Below are positions 21,063 through 32,297 of a stretch of 47,035 nucleotides of DNA, one piece after another. The stretch is from NCBI GenBank assembly GCA_049999765.1, contig JBNGIQ010009445.1, forward strand, positions 55,160 to 102,194. The letters run 5' to 3'. Every line of letters begins with the position of its first letter. The first letter of the stretch is position 1. The DNA comes from Phaeoceros laevis (lineage: Eukaryota; Anthocerotophyta; Anthocerotopsida; Notothyladales). The notes under the pieces were generated by a model that was not told the origin of the DNA, made no database searches, and worked only from the letters and a program-made list of their open reading frames with translations. The position numbers were made by a program, and so were the translations under genes.

Positions 21063-24000
21063 TCATAGGTTCCTGCTGTGACAAGCCCAAGCAGAGGCAC
21101 TGAGCAGCTGCCTCTCCTGCCACCCCAAGGAGGCGAAGCCTGCCCTTTCCGACAACTTGTACCCCTCGCAGGGACACAGTTGCAGCAAAAGCTTGGCTTG
21201 GGTGACGTTGTGAGAACTCAGGGGCAGCTGCACAAACCCAGCTGCCTTCATCCTCTTTTGCCAGAGCTCCGCAGTCTCGTGTCTCTGCACCCGCTCCGCT
21301 CCCTCGCACGCTACAATGTTCTTGATCTGCGTGCCGAAGTGAACCTGCTCGATCTTCACCCTGTCCTCGCTCTGCTGGGGCAGGGACGCGTCCAAGGAGT
21401 CGAAGACGGCGGCGTAGTAGTGCAGAGCCTCCACAAATCGGGCCACGAAGGTGGAGGCGTTGTGGTTGGCCTCCTGCTCCACCAACGTCACCACTTCGGG
21501 GCCCAGTTTCGAGACTGTGCGCAGGAATCTGTGCAGCCTGTCGGTGTGAGGTTGGTGGAGCGAGCTTGAGCTATGGTCGGTAGGTTGGTGCAGGAGGGTG
21601 TGGAGCCGGAACACGGCGTTCACTGCCATAGCTTCCCCAGGCCGGGAAGCTATGCAGTGAGGCGTGATTTCCTCCAGTTCCTTGGCCACAGCGTTGAATT
21701 CGAACGCTATGTCGAAGGAGCTGGCAAAGCTTTCCAGCCTCAGCTTGGTCTCTCGGAGCATCCCTTCCTCCCCTATCCCTGTGATCCTCAGCAGCTGCGG
21801 GGGCCCCCCGGCACGGGCAGCAAGCGACTGGATCAGAGACGGCCACTGGAATCCCTGCATGATGTCAAGGTCAACAACATGCACCAGTTCCTGACCTTCC
21901 ATGGCCTCCAGGATCACCTGGTTTGCCGTGAAATGAGCAAACTGGAAGTAGGGTGAGACCTTGTACAGCGCAGTGAATGCGAACAAGGCTTCTCCGACAG
22001 AAGGCTCGTGCATGAGGGTGGAGTAGACGGGCGAGGTCTTGCCCACCACCCGAGCTGCCAATCCTTCAGCAAAGTAGGCAGCGATTCTCTGCATGGAATC
22101 CCCGTAGAGGGACGCCCCCTGGTAGAGCTGCCCCAGGATTTCCGCAGCCATGGTGGAATCGTTTCTGGCCGCTGCCTCGGCGCACTGCAGCAGGAGGTGA
22201 ACCAGACTCAACCCCTGGGCCTCCATCCCCGCTGGTGGATTCTCGAACAAAGCAGCCGTGGACTGCAGGCTCAGCCTGACAGCGCTGGAGTTCCTCAGCG
22301 ACACCTGCTCCTCCGCTGGTTGACATCGCTGCGCACCCACTCTGAAGAGGCTCTGAGTCCGCTGCTGCCAAGGAGAAACTACTTGCTGCTGCTGCAGCGT
22401 CTGAGCCTCCTCCACCACAATGCTCGGCTGCTTCACCGGATTCGAGCTTGGCACGTCCGCATAACGGCCTTCCCAGAAGAGTGGCCTGTCCTGACTCTCT
22501 TCCAAGCCTCCTGAGGTGGAGGTGCACACTCCCGAGCTGGAGGGGAGAAAGTTCCATGCTCTCTCAGCCGGTAAATCCTCCTCTTCTTCTTCTGCACTTC
22601 TACTGCTGGTCTTGGGGCTGGTGACGCCCTCTCCTCCTTGAGCTTCCGATGCCGCCTCCACTGCGTCCTTGTGATCCGCGTCCACACTGGTGCAGGGGGT
22701 GTGGCACAAAGGACTCCGGTCCCAAGCTAAGCTTAAACCTAACCGGGCCTCATCGTCCCGCTCGGAAGTCCAGCCGGGGTTGCTCTCCGCATCCTCCTCC
22801 CTGGCGACAGACGCAGAATCCGGGTGGTGCTTCCGACCAACTCCTGAGGCCACGCGCTGGCACACCTCGATGTGGTCGTTGATAGGCACCACCTCGTCGC
22901 TACTGAGGTTGAGATCTACAAAAATGTTCTTCACCTTGCCACCTCCATCTAAGCGAGGGATCTTGCTGGGCTTGCGGAAGTAGTCTTGAGCGGATTCATT
23001 GGGAGGACCCAAGCTCAGAAGCGAGTGCCCGGTCCCCTCCTCCACAACCTCGTCCTTGTTCAGTTCTTCTTCTTCTTCTTCCTCCCCGGAGGAACAACCC
23101 TTGTCCCTCCTGCTGACCTCCTCCTCCAAGGCCTGGGCCTCCTCCGTTGTGGTGGCAAGAAACGGGCGCTTCTTGGGAGGAAATGCGAGGTGTTCCGGGC
23201 TGCCGACCACGGAACAGGCTTGATCCGCCACATGATGCTCCTCCTCAGGGTTGTTGTTGCCGCCTCCGCTGCGCCGGTCATCCGAGTCGGGACATTCCCC
23301 GCTGCTGTGGCAACTCCTGGTGGTGGCCGCAAGTAGCACATCTCGACTGCCGCTGCTGCGCGTCTTGGAGCAGCTCCCCCGCACGGAATTGAAAGCTGAG
23401 TTCTCCCCGCCAAGAGAGATGGCGGGCCTCCCCCGGCCCCCGCTGCTTCTGGCCTCCCGCGCATCCAACTTCCCTCGGTCCGCCACCACCGCGTCGTGCA
23501 GCGTCTGCACCTTGTGCATGAGCGTAGCCCAATCCGCCAGCGACTGCTTGCTCCGCTGGGGCACCACGATCCCCTGCGCGGAACACGCCAGCAGCAAGTC
23601 TCGGTTGGTGGCAGAGGAGTTGCTGGTGCTCATGAGCGAAGAGTCCCCCACCACCGGCTGCTGCGCGAAGCTCTCGCTGCTGGATCTGCTGGCGTAGAGG
23701 CTGGCCGGCCCGCATTCCGACTCTGCAAGCGAGCGTTGCTGCTGCTGCTGCACTACCACATCCCTCACCACTGACTCCGCCACATCCGGCCGAGGGGGAC
23801 CGCTGGCTGCTGCTGCTGCCGCCCCTCCGCCGAACTTGTCTCCCACGAAATCCTGCGTCAGGTCTTCCCCTGAGCTGTGAGAATTGACACACGACCTGCT
23901 GCTGCTGTCGGAATCAACAGGTGGTCCTCCCAGGACCAAAAATGGCCCCTGCTGCGGCATTGCCTCCGCCTTGACCCAGCCCCCAAACCTAGGCCCCCCA

Positions 24001-24149
24001 GAGTCCTCCGTGCTGTCCAGCTCCATGAAAGTGCATGAGCTGGTGCTGGCCAGGGATTGGGACTGGTGCTTGAGGAAGCGGCTGCTGCTGCTGCGGTACG
24101 ACTGCGATCCGGAAAGCGAATTGATGAAAGCCGCCGTGGGACCGCACAT
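21063..24149 (-). CDS. GRAS-domain transcriptional regulator with long disordered N-terminus
   Basis: Intronless, 1,028 residues, starting MCGPTAAFINSL. The GRAS domain spans about 649-1021: LHRI (LVHLLLQCAEAAARND), VHIID box (VHVVDLDIMQGFQWPSL, about 756-772), LHRII with TLVEQEANHN, PFYRE-like segment (VKIEQVHFGTQIKNIVACEG, about 932-950, then RHETAELWQKRM) and the SAW end (GWQERQLLSASAW, about 1009-1021). By eye the domain is closest to the RAM1/SCARECROW/DELLA side of the family, with several phrases near RAM1, a regulator of arbuscular mycorrhiza; subfamily is an inference. The 640-residue N-terminus is low-complexity (Ser, Glu, Gln and Ala runs). It contains LGLSL (470-474), which fits the LxLxL repression motif, and the charged block KIPRLDGGGKVKNIFVDLNL. 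No DELLA motif is visible. GRAS proteins act in the nucleus, usually through DNA-binding partners. Confidence 0.92.
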   Translation of the reverse strand: MCGPTAAFINSLSGSQSYRSSSSRFLKHQSQSLASTSSCTFMELDSTEDSGGPRFGGWVKAEAMPQQGPFLVLGGPPVDSDSSSRSCVNSHSSGEDLTQDFVGDKFGGGAAAAAASGPPRPDVAESVVRDVVVQQQQQRSLAESECGPASLYASRSSSESFAQQPVVGDSSLMSTSNSSATNRDLLLACSAQGIVVPQRSKQSLADWATLMHKVQTLHDAVVADRGKLDAREARSSGGRGRPAISLGGENSAFNSVRGSCSKTRSSGSRDVLLAATTRSCHSSGECPDSDDRRSGGGNNNPEEEHHVADQACSVVGSPEHLAFPPKKRPFLATTTEEAQALEEEVSRRDKGCSSGEEEEEEELNKDEVVEEGTGHSLLSLGPPNESAQDYFRKPSKIPRLDGGGKVKNIFVDLNLSSDEVVPINDHIEVCQRVASGVGRKHHPDSASVAREEDAESNPGWTSERDDEARLGLSLAWDRSPLCHTPCTSVDADHKDAVEAASEAQGGEGVTSPKTSSRSAEEEEEDLPAERAWNFLPSSSGVCTSTSGGLEESQDRPLFWEGRYADVPSSNPVKQPSIVVEEAQTLQQQQVVSPWQQRTQSLFRVGAQRCQPAEEQVSLRNSSAVRLSLQSTAALFENPPAGMEAQGLSLVHLLLQCAEAAARNDSTMAAEILGQLYQGASLYGDSMQRIAAYFAEGLAARVVGKTSPVYSTLMHEPSVGEALFAFTALYKVSPYFQFAHFTANQVILEAMEGQELVHVVDLDIMQGFQWPSLIQSLAARAGGPPQLLRITGIGEEGMLRETKLRLESFASSFDIAFEFNAVAKELEEITPHCIASRPGEAMAVNAVFRLHTLLHQPTDHSSSSLHQPHTDRLHRFLRTVSKLGPEVVTLVEQEANHNASTFVARFVEALHYYAAVFDSLDASLPQQSEDRVKIEQVHFGTQIKNIVACEGAERVQRHETAELWQKRMKAAGFVQLPLSSHNVTQAKLLLQLCPCEGYKLSERAGFASLGWQERQLLSASAWACHSRNL

Positions 24150-25234
24150 GATTCGATCACCGAGCTCTGGGCAAAGTGTGGCTGCTGCTGCTGGTGGTAT
24201 CAGTCACCCTACCCTACCCTCCCTCCCTTGCTGTGGTGTCTTACTGGCTTGCTTGCTTGCACCGGTGAGAGTGAGAGTGATCCTCCAATTCCCAAGGCAA
24301 AGAGGAGGAGGAGGAGGAGGAGGGTTGCTTCTTCCCAAGAGTGAACAGCAACTTTGCCCTTCCAAGATCCAAAGTGCACAGCAGGCGGCTTTCGGGACAC
24401 GAAAGAGGGCGGAAGAAGCAGCCGATGCATCCGCGAGTGTGGCGCGTGAGAGAGGGAGGAGGAAGCGGGAAGAGCAAGGAACAAGCAAAGGACGCGGCGA
24501 GAGAGCGAGGGCGAGAGAGAAAGATAGAAAGGGCGCCGCACCTGGTTTTCTACAGCAGAGAAGGGGGGGATAGCTAAGCTGAGCTCGATGTGAGCCAGAG
24601 GAAGGCAACTGGAAGTGAGGGCAGATTCCGACAGCCAGCAGATGGGCCGAGCCTTGAAATGAAGCTATCCTGAGAATGATTGACTGGCAAGCTGGCAAGA
24701 GAGAGAGGATCCGTTCCGGCTTTCCGGTTCCGACGAGACGAGCCACCCACGGCCACAACCTTTTCTTTCTCTCTCTCTCTCCGGCGGTAAAGGTTAAGAA
24801 TGTGCGTAGAAGAAGAAGAGTAACGAAGAGTCAAACGAAGAGGCAGGCGTTTCGGCAAGACCTGGTGGCTAGCTGGCCTTGATCAGTGGATTCTCTTGGC
24901 AGTTGGCAGCTGCCAAACGTGTCTTGCCATCCAAGCCAGGGCACAAAAGCATCATCGCCAGGAATTTGCAAGGCCAACTCATATAGGATCACCGATTCAT
25001 GAATGATGCACTTCTTCTTCTTCCTTCTTCCTTTTTCTTCTTCGTGGTGCCCACTGCCCGGCCGGTGCCTCGAGCCGAATAATAATAATAAGTTACGGCT
25101 TCGGCGGTCAAAAGAATCACCACCTTCTAGACGAGTGCTACTGTGCAGTCCGCCGTCGACCATGTAGTCGTAGTCAGGTATATCCTGTTTTTAGTCATAT
25201 CTTTCGGGCTCCCCAACGTATAACTTGTCAATAG
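24150..25234 (-). promoter_or_regulatory. Leader and probable promoter of the GRAS gene, GA/CT-rich
   Basis: Upstream of the GRAS start, the minus strand is purine/pyrimidine-biased, with a CTCTCTCTCTCTCTC-type run at about 24767-24782 and several GGAGGA tracts around 24305. Such GA repeats are common in plant 5' leaders and can bind BBR/BPC factors. A long ATG-initiated minus-strand frame (24204-24758) overlaps it; I do not treat it as a gene. No clear TATA box was identified. Confidence 0.4.
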
Positions 25235-25723
25235 TCATAGGCCCGAAGCATATGAATTCCAAGAAAAAGAAGGAAAAAATGCTTTGAACATATATTCGCT
25301 CGCTCTGGGTAAGCATAATAATAGGTTAGCATATTTCAAAGACCAAACAAAACACTCCATAAGCATCCCAAAAAGATAGAAGAAGATTAGCCTCCACCTC
25401 TCATTTGTCCATAGATTTTTTTCTACCCTTTCCAAAGCCAAGGAAGACCAAGGTGGAGTGGGAAAAGTAGCAATCTTCATTTTTTCCCATAAATTTTTGA
25501 CCGAATTTCTATTATTTCGCTTTAAAATGGTTCCAAGCATCCAATGTGTACATGTTGTACCTACTTGGTAATGCTGAATAATTTCATTGCTCCATTCCAT
25601 TTTGTTATTCTTGTAAGTGCTTGCTTGGTGTCCCGGTCTCTCAACCGTATTATGTTTTTTGGAAAGTATATTTTTTTTCCAGGGCTTTGGGAGCGAGTGT
25701 TGTGTTGAATTTTGTTCCCTCAA
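25235..25723 (-). pseudogene. Possible LINE C-terminal (zf-RVT-like) remnant
   Basis: This open minus-strand frame has WTNERWRLIFFYLFGMLMECFVW-type spacing and other Trp-rich phrases that recall the region after the reverse transcriptase in plant LINEs. Cys/His positions expected of a zf-RVT domain are not clear. It is AT-rich and unlike the neighbouring genes. This is a weak call; it may just be a long chance frame. Confidence 0.25.
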
Positions 25724-25845
25724 TTCCTTCCTACCGGACTAGTTCCCTATCAAATTACCACGAGCGATGAGATGGAGAACCGTTTTGTTGAAGAAAGAAA
25801 GCAACCAGGACCAGGGTTCTTGATAACTACGGTGCGGTGTCCATG

Positions 25846-26245
25846 NNNNNNNNNNNNNNNNNNNNNNNNNNNNNNNNNNNNNNNNNNNNNNNNNNNNNNN
25901 NNNNNNNNNNNNNNNNNNNNNNNNNNNNNNNNNNNNNNNNNNNNNNNNNNNNNNNNNNNNNNNNNNNNNNNNNNNNNNNNNNNNNNNNNNNNNNNNNNNN
26001 NNNNNNNNNNNNNNNNNNNNNNNNNNNNNNNNNNNNNNNNNNNNNNNNNNNNNNNNNNNNNNNNNNNNNNNNNNNNNNNNNNNNNNNNNNNNNNNNNNNN
26101 NNNNNNNNNNNNNNNNNNNNNNNNNNNNNNNNNNNNNNNNNNNNNNNNNNNNNNNNNNNNNNNNNNNNNNNNNNNNNNNNNNNNNNNNNNNNNNNNNNNN
26201 NNNNNNNNNNNNNNNNNNNNNNNNNNNNNNNNNNNNNNNNNNNNN
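25846..26245. other. Assembly gap of 400 N
   Basis: Exactly 400 undetermined bases. Both flanks carry GTCCATG and, close by, GGTGCG, so the true distance could be small. Confidence 0.95.
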
Positions 26246-26793
26246 GTCCATGAGTGGTGCGTTTTGCGATAAGCAAGCGGGGGTGAAAAAAGAAAAAAAG
26301 AGAGATGATAATTAGAGCCGGGGCGGGGGTGAACATGGGCACCACTGTAGTGCACTGTAGTAGGTGACCGGTAGAAGTAGCAAGAGTACAAGGATGTGGA
26401 TGCCGGCGGTTAGTAGGTGGATCTAGGCTTGTGCTTGTGGCTTGGATGAGAATATTCTTCCAAAGCCATGCACCGACAAGCGCCAGAATTCGGTGGTGCG
26501 TCATCAGGCACATCCCCAAGAAAATGGCGATAGGCCGGGCAGCGCGATTAACTGGGGTGTTGAGCCTCCGACATGTGGCAGCATCTGCAATGGTGACGCG
26601 TGCGCCTACGTCACACTTACACTCGACATGCATAGCCTACATGCATGCATGCGCCATACATTGCCCCCATTAAAGCATCTAGACTAGCATCTATTATCTC
26701 TCATGCGTCCGCTGATCATCGACATTCCCCTGTCTTATTATTATTATTCCTATTCTAGTCTACCAGTCCACTCGAGCCCAGCATCTTTCCACG

Positions 26794-26813
26794 CTGGCTG
26801 GCTGGCTGGCTGG
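26794..26813. repeat. (CTGG)5 microsatellite
   Basis: Five tandem CTGG units. Related tracts occur at about 26944, 28062-28089 and 47013. Confidence 0.9.
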
Positions 26814-28061
26814 AGGCAGCAGCGTCCTCGTCGAGAGTACCGGTACCGCCGCACTCTGCTCTGTTTAAAACAAGGTCAAGGAAGCTTCGATCCTGGCATA
26901 GTCTAACACACCAACAGCATAGCATCATAGCATAGCATAACTCGCTGGCTGGCTGGCTCGGACCCGAGGCTCCATGCCATGTGACCCTCACTGCTTCGTC
27001 CACGTTGCGCAAGCCATGGTCCATGCCACGGATGTGCCGAGCTTGCTTTATTTGCTCCACCAACCACGTTCCGGGAAAGCCCACACATCCCCAAGTAGAG
27101 TAGTACCACAATTGACTCGCATCCGCTCCCAATCATCCCTCCCAAGACCAACCAAGGTAGGCCTCGGCTACATCCAAGCCCCACCTTTAGCCGACCGACC
27201 TAAGCTAGCTATCTAGCAATTTATCTAGGCTAGGCTAGGCTAGCTAGGGTTTGGAGAAGAAGGTAGTCTACCCTTGCGTACGCCCGCGTCCCGGGACGGG
27301 CCGGACCGAGCACATGGTGCATGGTGGGGGACGGAGCTATGGTACAGTTGACTTGGAGGGCGGGCCGAGCGGGGACAGACAGTGCACTACAGTATTCTGC
27401 TGGCTGGCTACCTCTTGGAGAAGAGCTTACACACTGTAGATGCCTGGCCTGGCCTCAGGAATGAATCTGCAATGGAGTCCTGAGTTCACATTGAAAGAGT
27501 CTTTGGTTGGGAGCGGGGACCTGGGGGTGTGTGTGGTGTGCGGGCCATTCTGTCACTCATGGGTCAGTCTCTTGTCTTGTTGTCTGTGTCTTGTGGTTCC
27601 CTCCCAGCGTCCCGGCGAGAGAGAGAGAGATGACTCTCTTCTTTACTTCTTTCTCTCTTCTTCTTTCTGTACGAAGCAGCAGCAATCAGGCGAGCAAGCA
27701 CCAGGCAGGTGTCACGAAAAGAACAAGGTCGGCCAAATTGTTCGAGCATGGAATATGGATCCGCGAGCCTCTTTCTTAAACCCTTTTTTTTTGTTTCTTT
27801 CCTGGTGCGAGACCGGTGTGAGTGCCAATCTGGAATCCTTGCCCCAATCATGATTCCCAGCAGCTGAGCTTTTAGCTGGTAGCGGAAGCTTCTTCACCTC
27901 ACTTCTCGATCACTGTTGTTGCGTGTAAACTTACAATACAATCGCTTGCGGGTGGGAAAAGCAGCCGAAGCAGCCAGCCATGCGGAATATTCAATACATC
28001 TGTACTACTGCTCCACCTCCTCCTCCTACTGCTACTACTACTACTGCTACTATGCCGTGGT

Positions 28062-28089
28062 CTGGCTGGCTGGCTGGCTGGCTGGCTGG
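28062..28089. repeat. (CTGG)7 microsatellite
   Basis: Seven tandem CTGG units, just after a run of CTA/CTG triplets at about 28018-28050. Confidence 0.9.
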
Positions 28090-28593
28090 TGTGGGTGAGT
28101 GAGCGCCACTGGGAGTGCCCTATTGACCCGCCTGAGATGTGAGCGGGGCCTCCCACGTACCGGGCGTCAAGCACAGCTCTCCCGAGGAGTACGCAGCGTC
28201 CGAAAGCCATGTGCACAATGCAGCAGCGGCAGCAGACGTCTACATCTGTGTGGAACAAACGCCCAAGCTCGCCAGTCTTGCTCCAGATTCCCCCGCCCCG
28301 ACTGGTACTTGCTTCGCATACTAAGGCTACTAGTCTAGTAGCTATGGTACAGGTCGCAGTGGGATTTCCGAGGTGTCACACGCGCTCATGCTGATGCGGA
28401 TGATCTAAGAAGGAAGGAAGGAAGGGCCTGGGAAACCGGGCTTTTCCGTTCTTCAGGTAGGTCGATTAACATGGGGAAAAGGCCAAAGTATGCATGGAGT
28501 CAAGAAAGAATGTAGTATGCGAATCTGAGTGGGCATGGCCACCACTGTTGTAAACTCAAGATTATTCCTCTCTGCAAATTTAAACAACTGTTG

Positions 28594-28623
28594 CCGCTGC
28601 TGCTGCTGCTGCCGCTGCTGCTG
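28594..28623. repeat. CTG-type triplet repeat
   Basis: Ten triplets, mostly CTG with two CCG interruptions (GCCGCTGCTGCTGCTGCTGC and on). Confidence 0.85.
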
Positions 28624-29097
28624 ATGAGGACAAACCCCCGGCGGTGCACCGCCTGACCCCGGCCTGCCGCTGGCTGCCTGCTGGCCTGGACTCCGACACA
28701 CCACCACCCACATGCTCTTCTCGTGACACCATTAATAAGCTGCTCGCTGCTACAGCTACAGGTTGCACACACCCTAGCTACTTACTGTATCCATGGAATG
28801 GATGTGCCAATATTGTTCGCTTGCAAGCAGGTATGTAGTACGTGGACGGTTTTTGCATATTCCCTTCCCTGTCTCTAGCAAGCAAGCAGACAAACGAAAG
28901 GGGTTTCAGGTAGCTTGCTGCTCCTGCAGGGCTCATCGTGTCACCCCACTTTGTCGCCTCTGAAAGTGAAACCAAAGCTGAGCCAGCTTACCAGTCCTGG
29001 GACTGGGAGCATCTACCGACATCATGTATCTGGTGCTGGTGCAAGATAGTTGTAAACACTGGCCGGCATCCTTCAAGTGAGACCTGTGACAGTTGGC

Positions 29098-29134
29098 CAT
29101 CCCAGCAGCTGCTGCTGCTGCTGCTGCTGGGATG
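29098..29134. repeat. CTG repeat inside a perfect 11-bp inverted repeat
   Basis: CATCCCAGCAG (29098-29108), a CTG run, then CTGCTGGGATG (29124-29134). The whole segment can fold as one hairpin. Confidence 0.85.
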
Positions 29135-30083
29135 TCACCAACTGCTTATAATCAGGCCTGGGATCATGGTCAACGAGCCAATGTGAACCTGTGATGTGCA
29201 AATTGAAGCTGGATTGACTTTGAGGGAGGCTTAAAAGTACCACGAACTCGAGATTTGGGGTTCCCAAAGCTTTTTACTCTAGGTACCACAGCTAGCACCA
29301 GCTGCTGCTGCTGCCACTACAGTGGTGGTCAATGGGGTAGACTGGTCCTTTCTCATCAGAGGGCCAGAACCGTGTCCGATTATCCAAGCTTCCTTGGACG
29401 AATCTGCCAGGCACATGTATGCCAAAATGCCCACACATGTACGCATGCGTGGGTGCGCGTTAACAACTTTTACTTGCTTACAGCTGCTCCTCGCATTGCT
29501 TTCAGCACGACGTCCAGGTGTTGGGGTGTCGGTGTCGGTCACACCTCGTCTCCGACCGGAGACTGAGTAAATTTACAACCGGATGATTGCCGCCATAGCT
29601 CACGAGCTACGCATGGATTGTCGTTTAGCTCAGTGCCGATCATGATCTACTAGCTATGGCTATCGCCACCGCTAGCTCGTGAATCATGTCATGTTTTTCC
29701 ACGAGGTTTGCTCTTAATCTGCACGGGTCCGCTTGAATGTGACTTGCCTCCATGGTTTTCCGCACCATGTTCATTGTCTCTGCTTCTTTGGGATTCATCA
29801 CATCCAGTTGTGTCCAAGACTGTGTCACTCCTACTCGTTTCTGACCTTCAGGAAAAGTCCCGAGTGAGTAGGTTTTGTCTTTCAGCCAAAAGGTCCGATC
29901 TGAAGATCCACCCCAAAGCGCTAGCTAGCAGACAGGCAAACAAAAGAAGGAAATCCGTGCGGTACGAACATCACTTGCAAGCACGACTCTTCCGGCTTCT
30001 TCCTCCTCGCACGTTTAATGCATCTTTCTTCGCCTATCTTCCAATCCGACCCAGGAGACCCAAAAAACCGAAATTGGTCAAGC

Positions 30084-32297
30084 TCACAAGGCTGGAAGGG
30101 AAGACGGGTAGAAACACCCCGCCCGGACCTGCGAAAACCTTGTCCGGCGAGAAGCACTTGACGCGGTCGCAGTACGCGGGATCTACCACCCACCCACACC
30201 CAGCAGGCTGTCAATACATAAACAACCAAAAACGGGACCATTCGCGACAAGGACAAACCCAAGGAAGTAGAAGCTAGCACAAAACTCACTGTTGTCAGCG
30301 ATGAACTGGAGCACGCGCTGGTTCACATCCTCCTCCAGGCTCCTGCTGAAGAGGAAGTCAGCGTGGGCGTAGTCGGGCAGGTAATGCACTTCCGGGATCA
30401 CCGCCAGTTCCTTCAGCAGTCGCATCACATCGATCGGGTCCGCAAAGGTGTCCGCTCCTCCGTAAATTACCAGGATCCTGCACCCCTAATTAATCACACG
30501 TTTACTGCATCTGCTGGCTACGCTTCCCCATTCTCCTTCTGACAGCAGCAGCAGCAGCAGCGCTAGCTTAGCAAAGCACGGTGGTGTCTTCCAAACAGAC
30601 AACTTACGGAATGTTCCCTGGGAGCGCGGTCACGTCGTAGGAAGGCGCGTAGCTTGTGCCGTAAACGCTGACGCTTTTGCTCACGTCGTGGAAATCGTAT
30701 GCTTGAAATTTGCCCAGATTCATGCCTGCGTGACGGGTTCATGACACCAGCATTCACCCCCTGGCTCAAAACCGGGTTGTATGAATAGCCACCAAGATAC
30801 CCATGACATGAGATGAATCAATCCCCAATGGGTTAGGTCGGTAGGTAGGCCTCACTTTGCCACAAGTGATCCAGGAGTTTGAAAGAGGTGCAGCTGGCAT
30901 TGGTCCTTGTGAATGCCTGGAACACTGCCTTGGTGTCGCTGCAGCAATTGGGCCCTGCATTTGACACCCTTCATTAGTCCTGCTGACGGTGCACCATCGT
31001 TGAATGACAGCACTGCACTTCCCTTTACTACCTGTGAGGCTAGTCACAGCTTTGTTCATGAACCGTGACAGCCAAGGCTCCTGCATAACATTTTCGGTGA
31101 CTCCTGCAAAGCTGGCTAACCGACCACACCCATTCCATGTGCATCTGTGAGGACCACATCCACTGGCCACAATGGCTCTTAAGACTGAAGATGACGGAGT
31201 GCAGCCTTACATCCTCAGGCAGAAGTTGGCCACGGTTTTGTAAGCTTTCTGCAAGAGGACCAGCCCCCATGTTCGGAACAATGAGAACCACCACCTCCCT
31301 CACCTTCGATAGGGTCCAAGATGAAGAGAAAACCCCGTCCATCTGCTCAGAAACCTGGGGCTGGAGGAACTTACAGCGGTGAAGTGAGCCTGTTTGATTG
31401 ACACGAGCATAGGAGCTTGTGTGTTGTTGCTGTATACCACAGGGGCAATGAAAGTAGCAGATGCCACCATCTGAGCTTGCTGAAACAGGTATGTGAGAGC
31501 ACCGATGCCAACTCTAGCACCCTGTAGTAGCAGTACACCGGAATCATCACTGCTGGAGGACCATTGCATATGCATAACAGCAAGTAGGAAGCATGTCATT
31601 TTCTTAGCTGGAGGATGGATGATGCGCATACGTGTGAGAAGCCAACGAGGTGAAACTTCTCATTGCCGATGGCATTCAATAACTGCTGCACCAATGCAGG
31701 AAAATCATAGTTCACCATCTCGTCCCCGCACCAATCCCAGTATCCCTGTTGCATTTGGTTATTCACGGGTCAGGATCACTTCTCTCCTGTTAGCAACCTT
31801 CTTGGCATGTGACAAGTATACAGCTCGCTCACCATACCATCTCCGTGGGGTCATAATAACTGCAGCCAAGGCCATACGGCGTGGTGCGCATGTTGGCAAC
31901 CCATACACTGTAGTTGCTGCTGGCTGCTGTCAAGGGTGTGGGCGAATCTGCTTGAAACCACTGTTCACCTCCCAAAAAGACTGTGTGCAGAAACAAAATA
32001 TGGGCAGCGTATGCACCCTGGTGGTTCTTTTGGGTTATGTGTTCTAATGTCAGGCCGAATCCATCATTTGTGCCCACCTGTCCACGACATGTCAGGTAGA
32101 GATATGCTACCTAGTGGCACTCCAAAACCTCTACACGCTTTGCATAGCTCACGTACCGATTGCTCGCTGCAATCATATTCCTGGAATGGCTGGATCACAT
32201 CCTGACAGAAGGAGGTTGCCAAGACTGGACTGGTCCGGAAAGTGGTGCAGGCACACAGCACGAAATAGAACAGCTTCAAACTATGGCAGCAGGACAT
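30084..32297 (-). CDS. Secreted acid-lipase-type triacylglycerol lipase (plant LIP1/LIP2-like)
   Basis: Proposed exons: 32297-32157, 32077-31838, 31745-31632, 31521-31375, 31248-31211, 31111-31032, 30954-30856, 30725-30608, 30477-30290, 30091-30084; about 390 residues, phases agreeing throughout. It begins with a signal peptide (MSCCHSLKLFYFVLCACTTF) and then the family segments CQDVIQPFQEYDCSEQS, NYSVWVANMRTT, GYWDWCGDEMVNYDFPALV and SLTGPNCC. The alpha/beta-hydrolase triad is visible: nucleophile Ser in GFSHG (split by an intron), Asp in VIYGGADTFAD, and His in DYAHADF. Animal gastric and plant LIP lipases of this family hydrolyse triacylglycerols or sterol esters; this one is probably secreted or vacuolar. 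The 38-nt exon, its following acceptor (31144 is an alternative to 31111) and the 8-nt last exon are the weakest parts. A TTTCAG acceptor just upstream of the ATG suggests a 5' UTR intron. Confidence 0.82.

Larger units (their letters stand above)
26246..30083. other. Intergenic region rich in simple repeats, no confident gene
   Basis: Open frames here are short or low-complexity. The sequence carries repeated (CTGG)n tracts, CTG/CAG triplet runs, a CTAGG-type run at about 27225-27250, and (GAGAGA) at about 27618. I found no exon with recognisable protein similarity. The right-hand end may include the 3' UTR of the lipase gene. Confidence 0.5.

Noticed and set aside
21573-23892. Several open frames antisense or frame-shifted within the GRAS gene
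   Set aside because: GC-rich shadows of the real reading frame.
24204-24758. 184-residue minus-strand frame upstream of the GRAS gene
   Set aside because: It overlaps the GRAS leader, is low-complexity (Pro, Ser and Leu runs) and has no family features.
25712-26633. Long frames spanning the 400-N gap on both strands
   Set aside because: They consist almost entirely of undetermined residues.
31981-32016. A 36-nt intron (GTGCAT...CACAG) in the lipase gene
   Set aside because: Too short for plant splicing, and the continuous frame HILFLHTVFLGGEQWF fits the family better.
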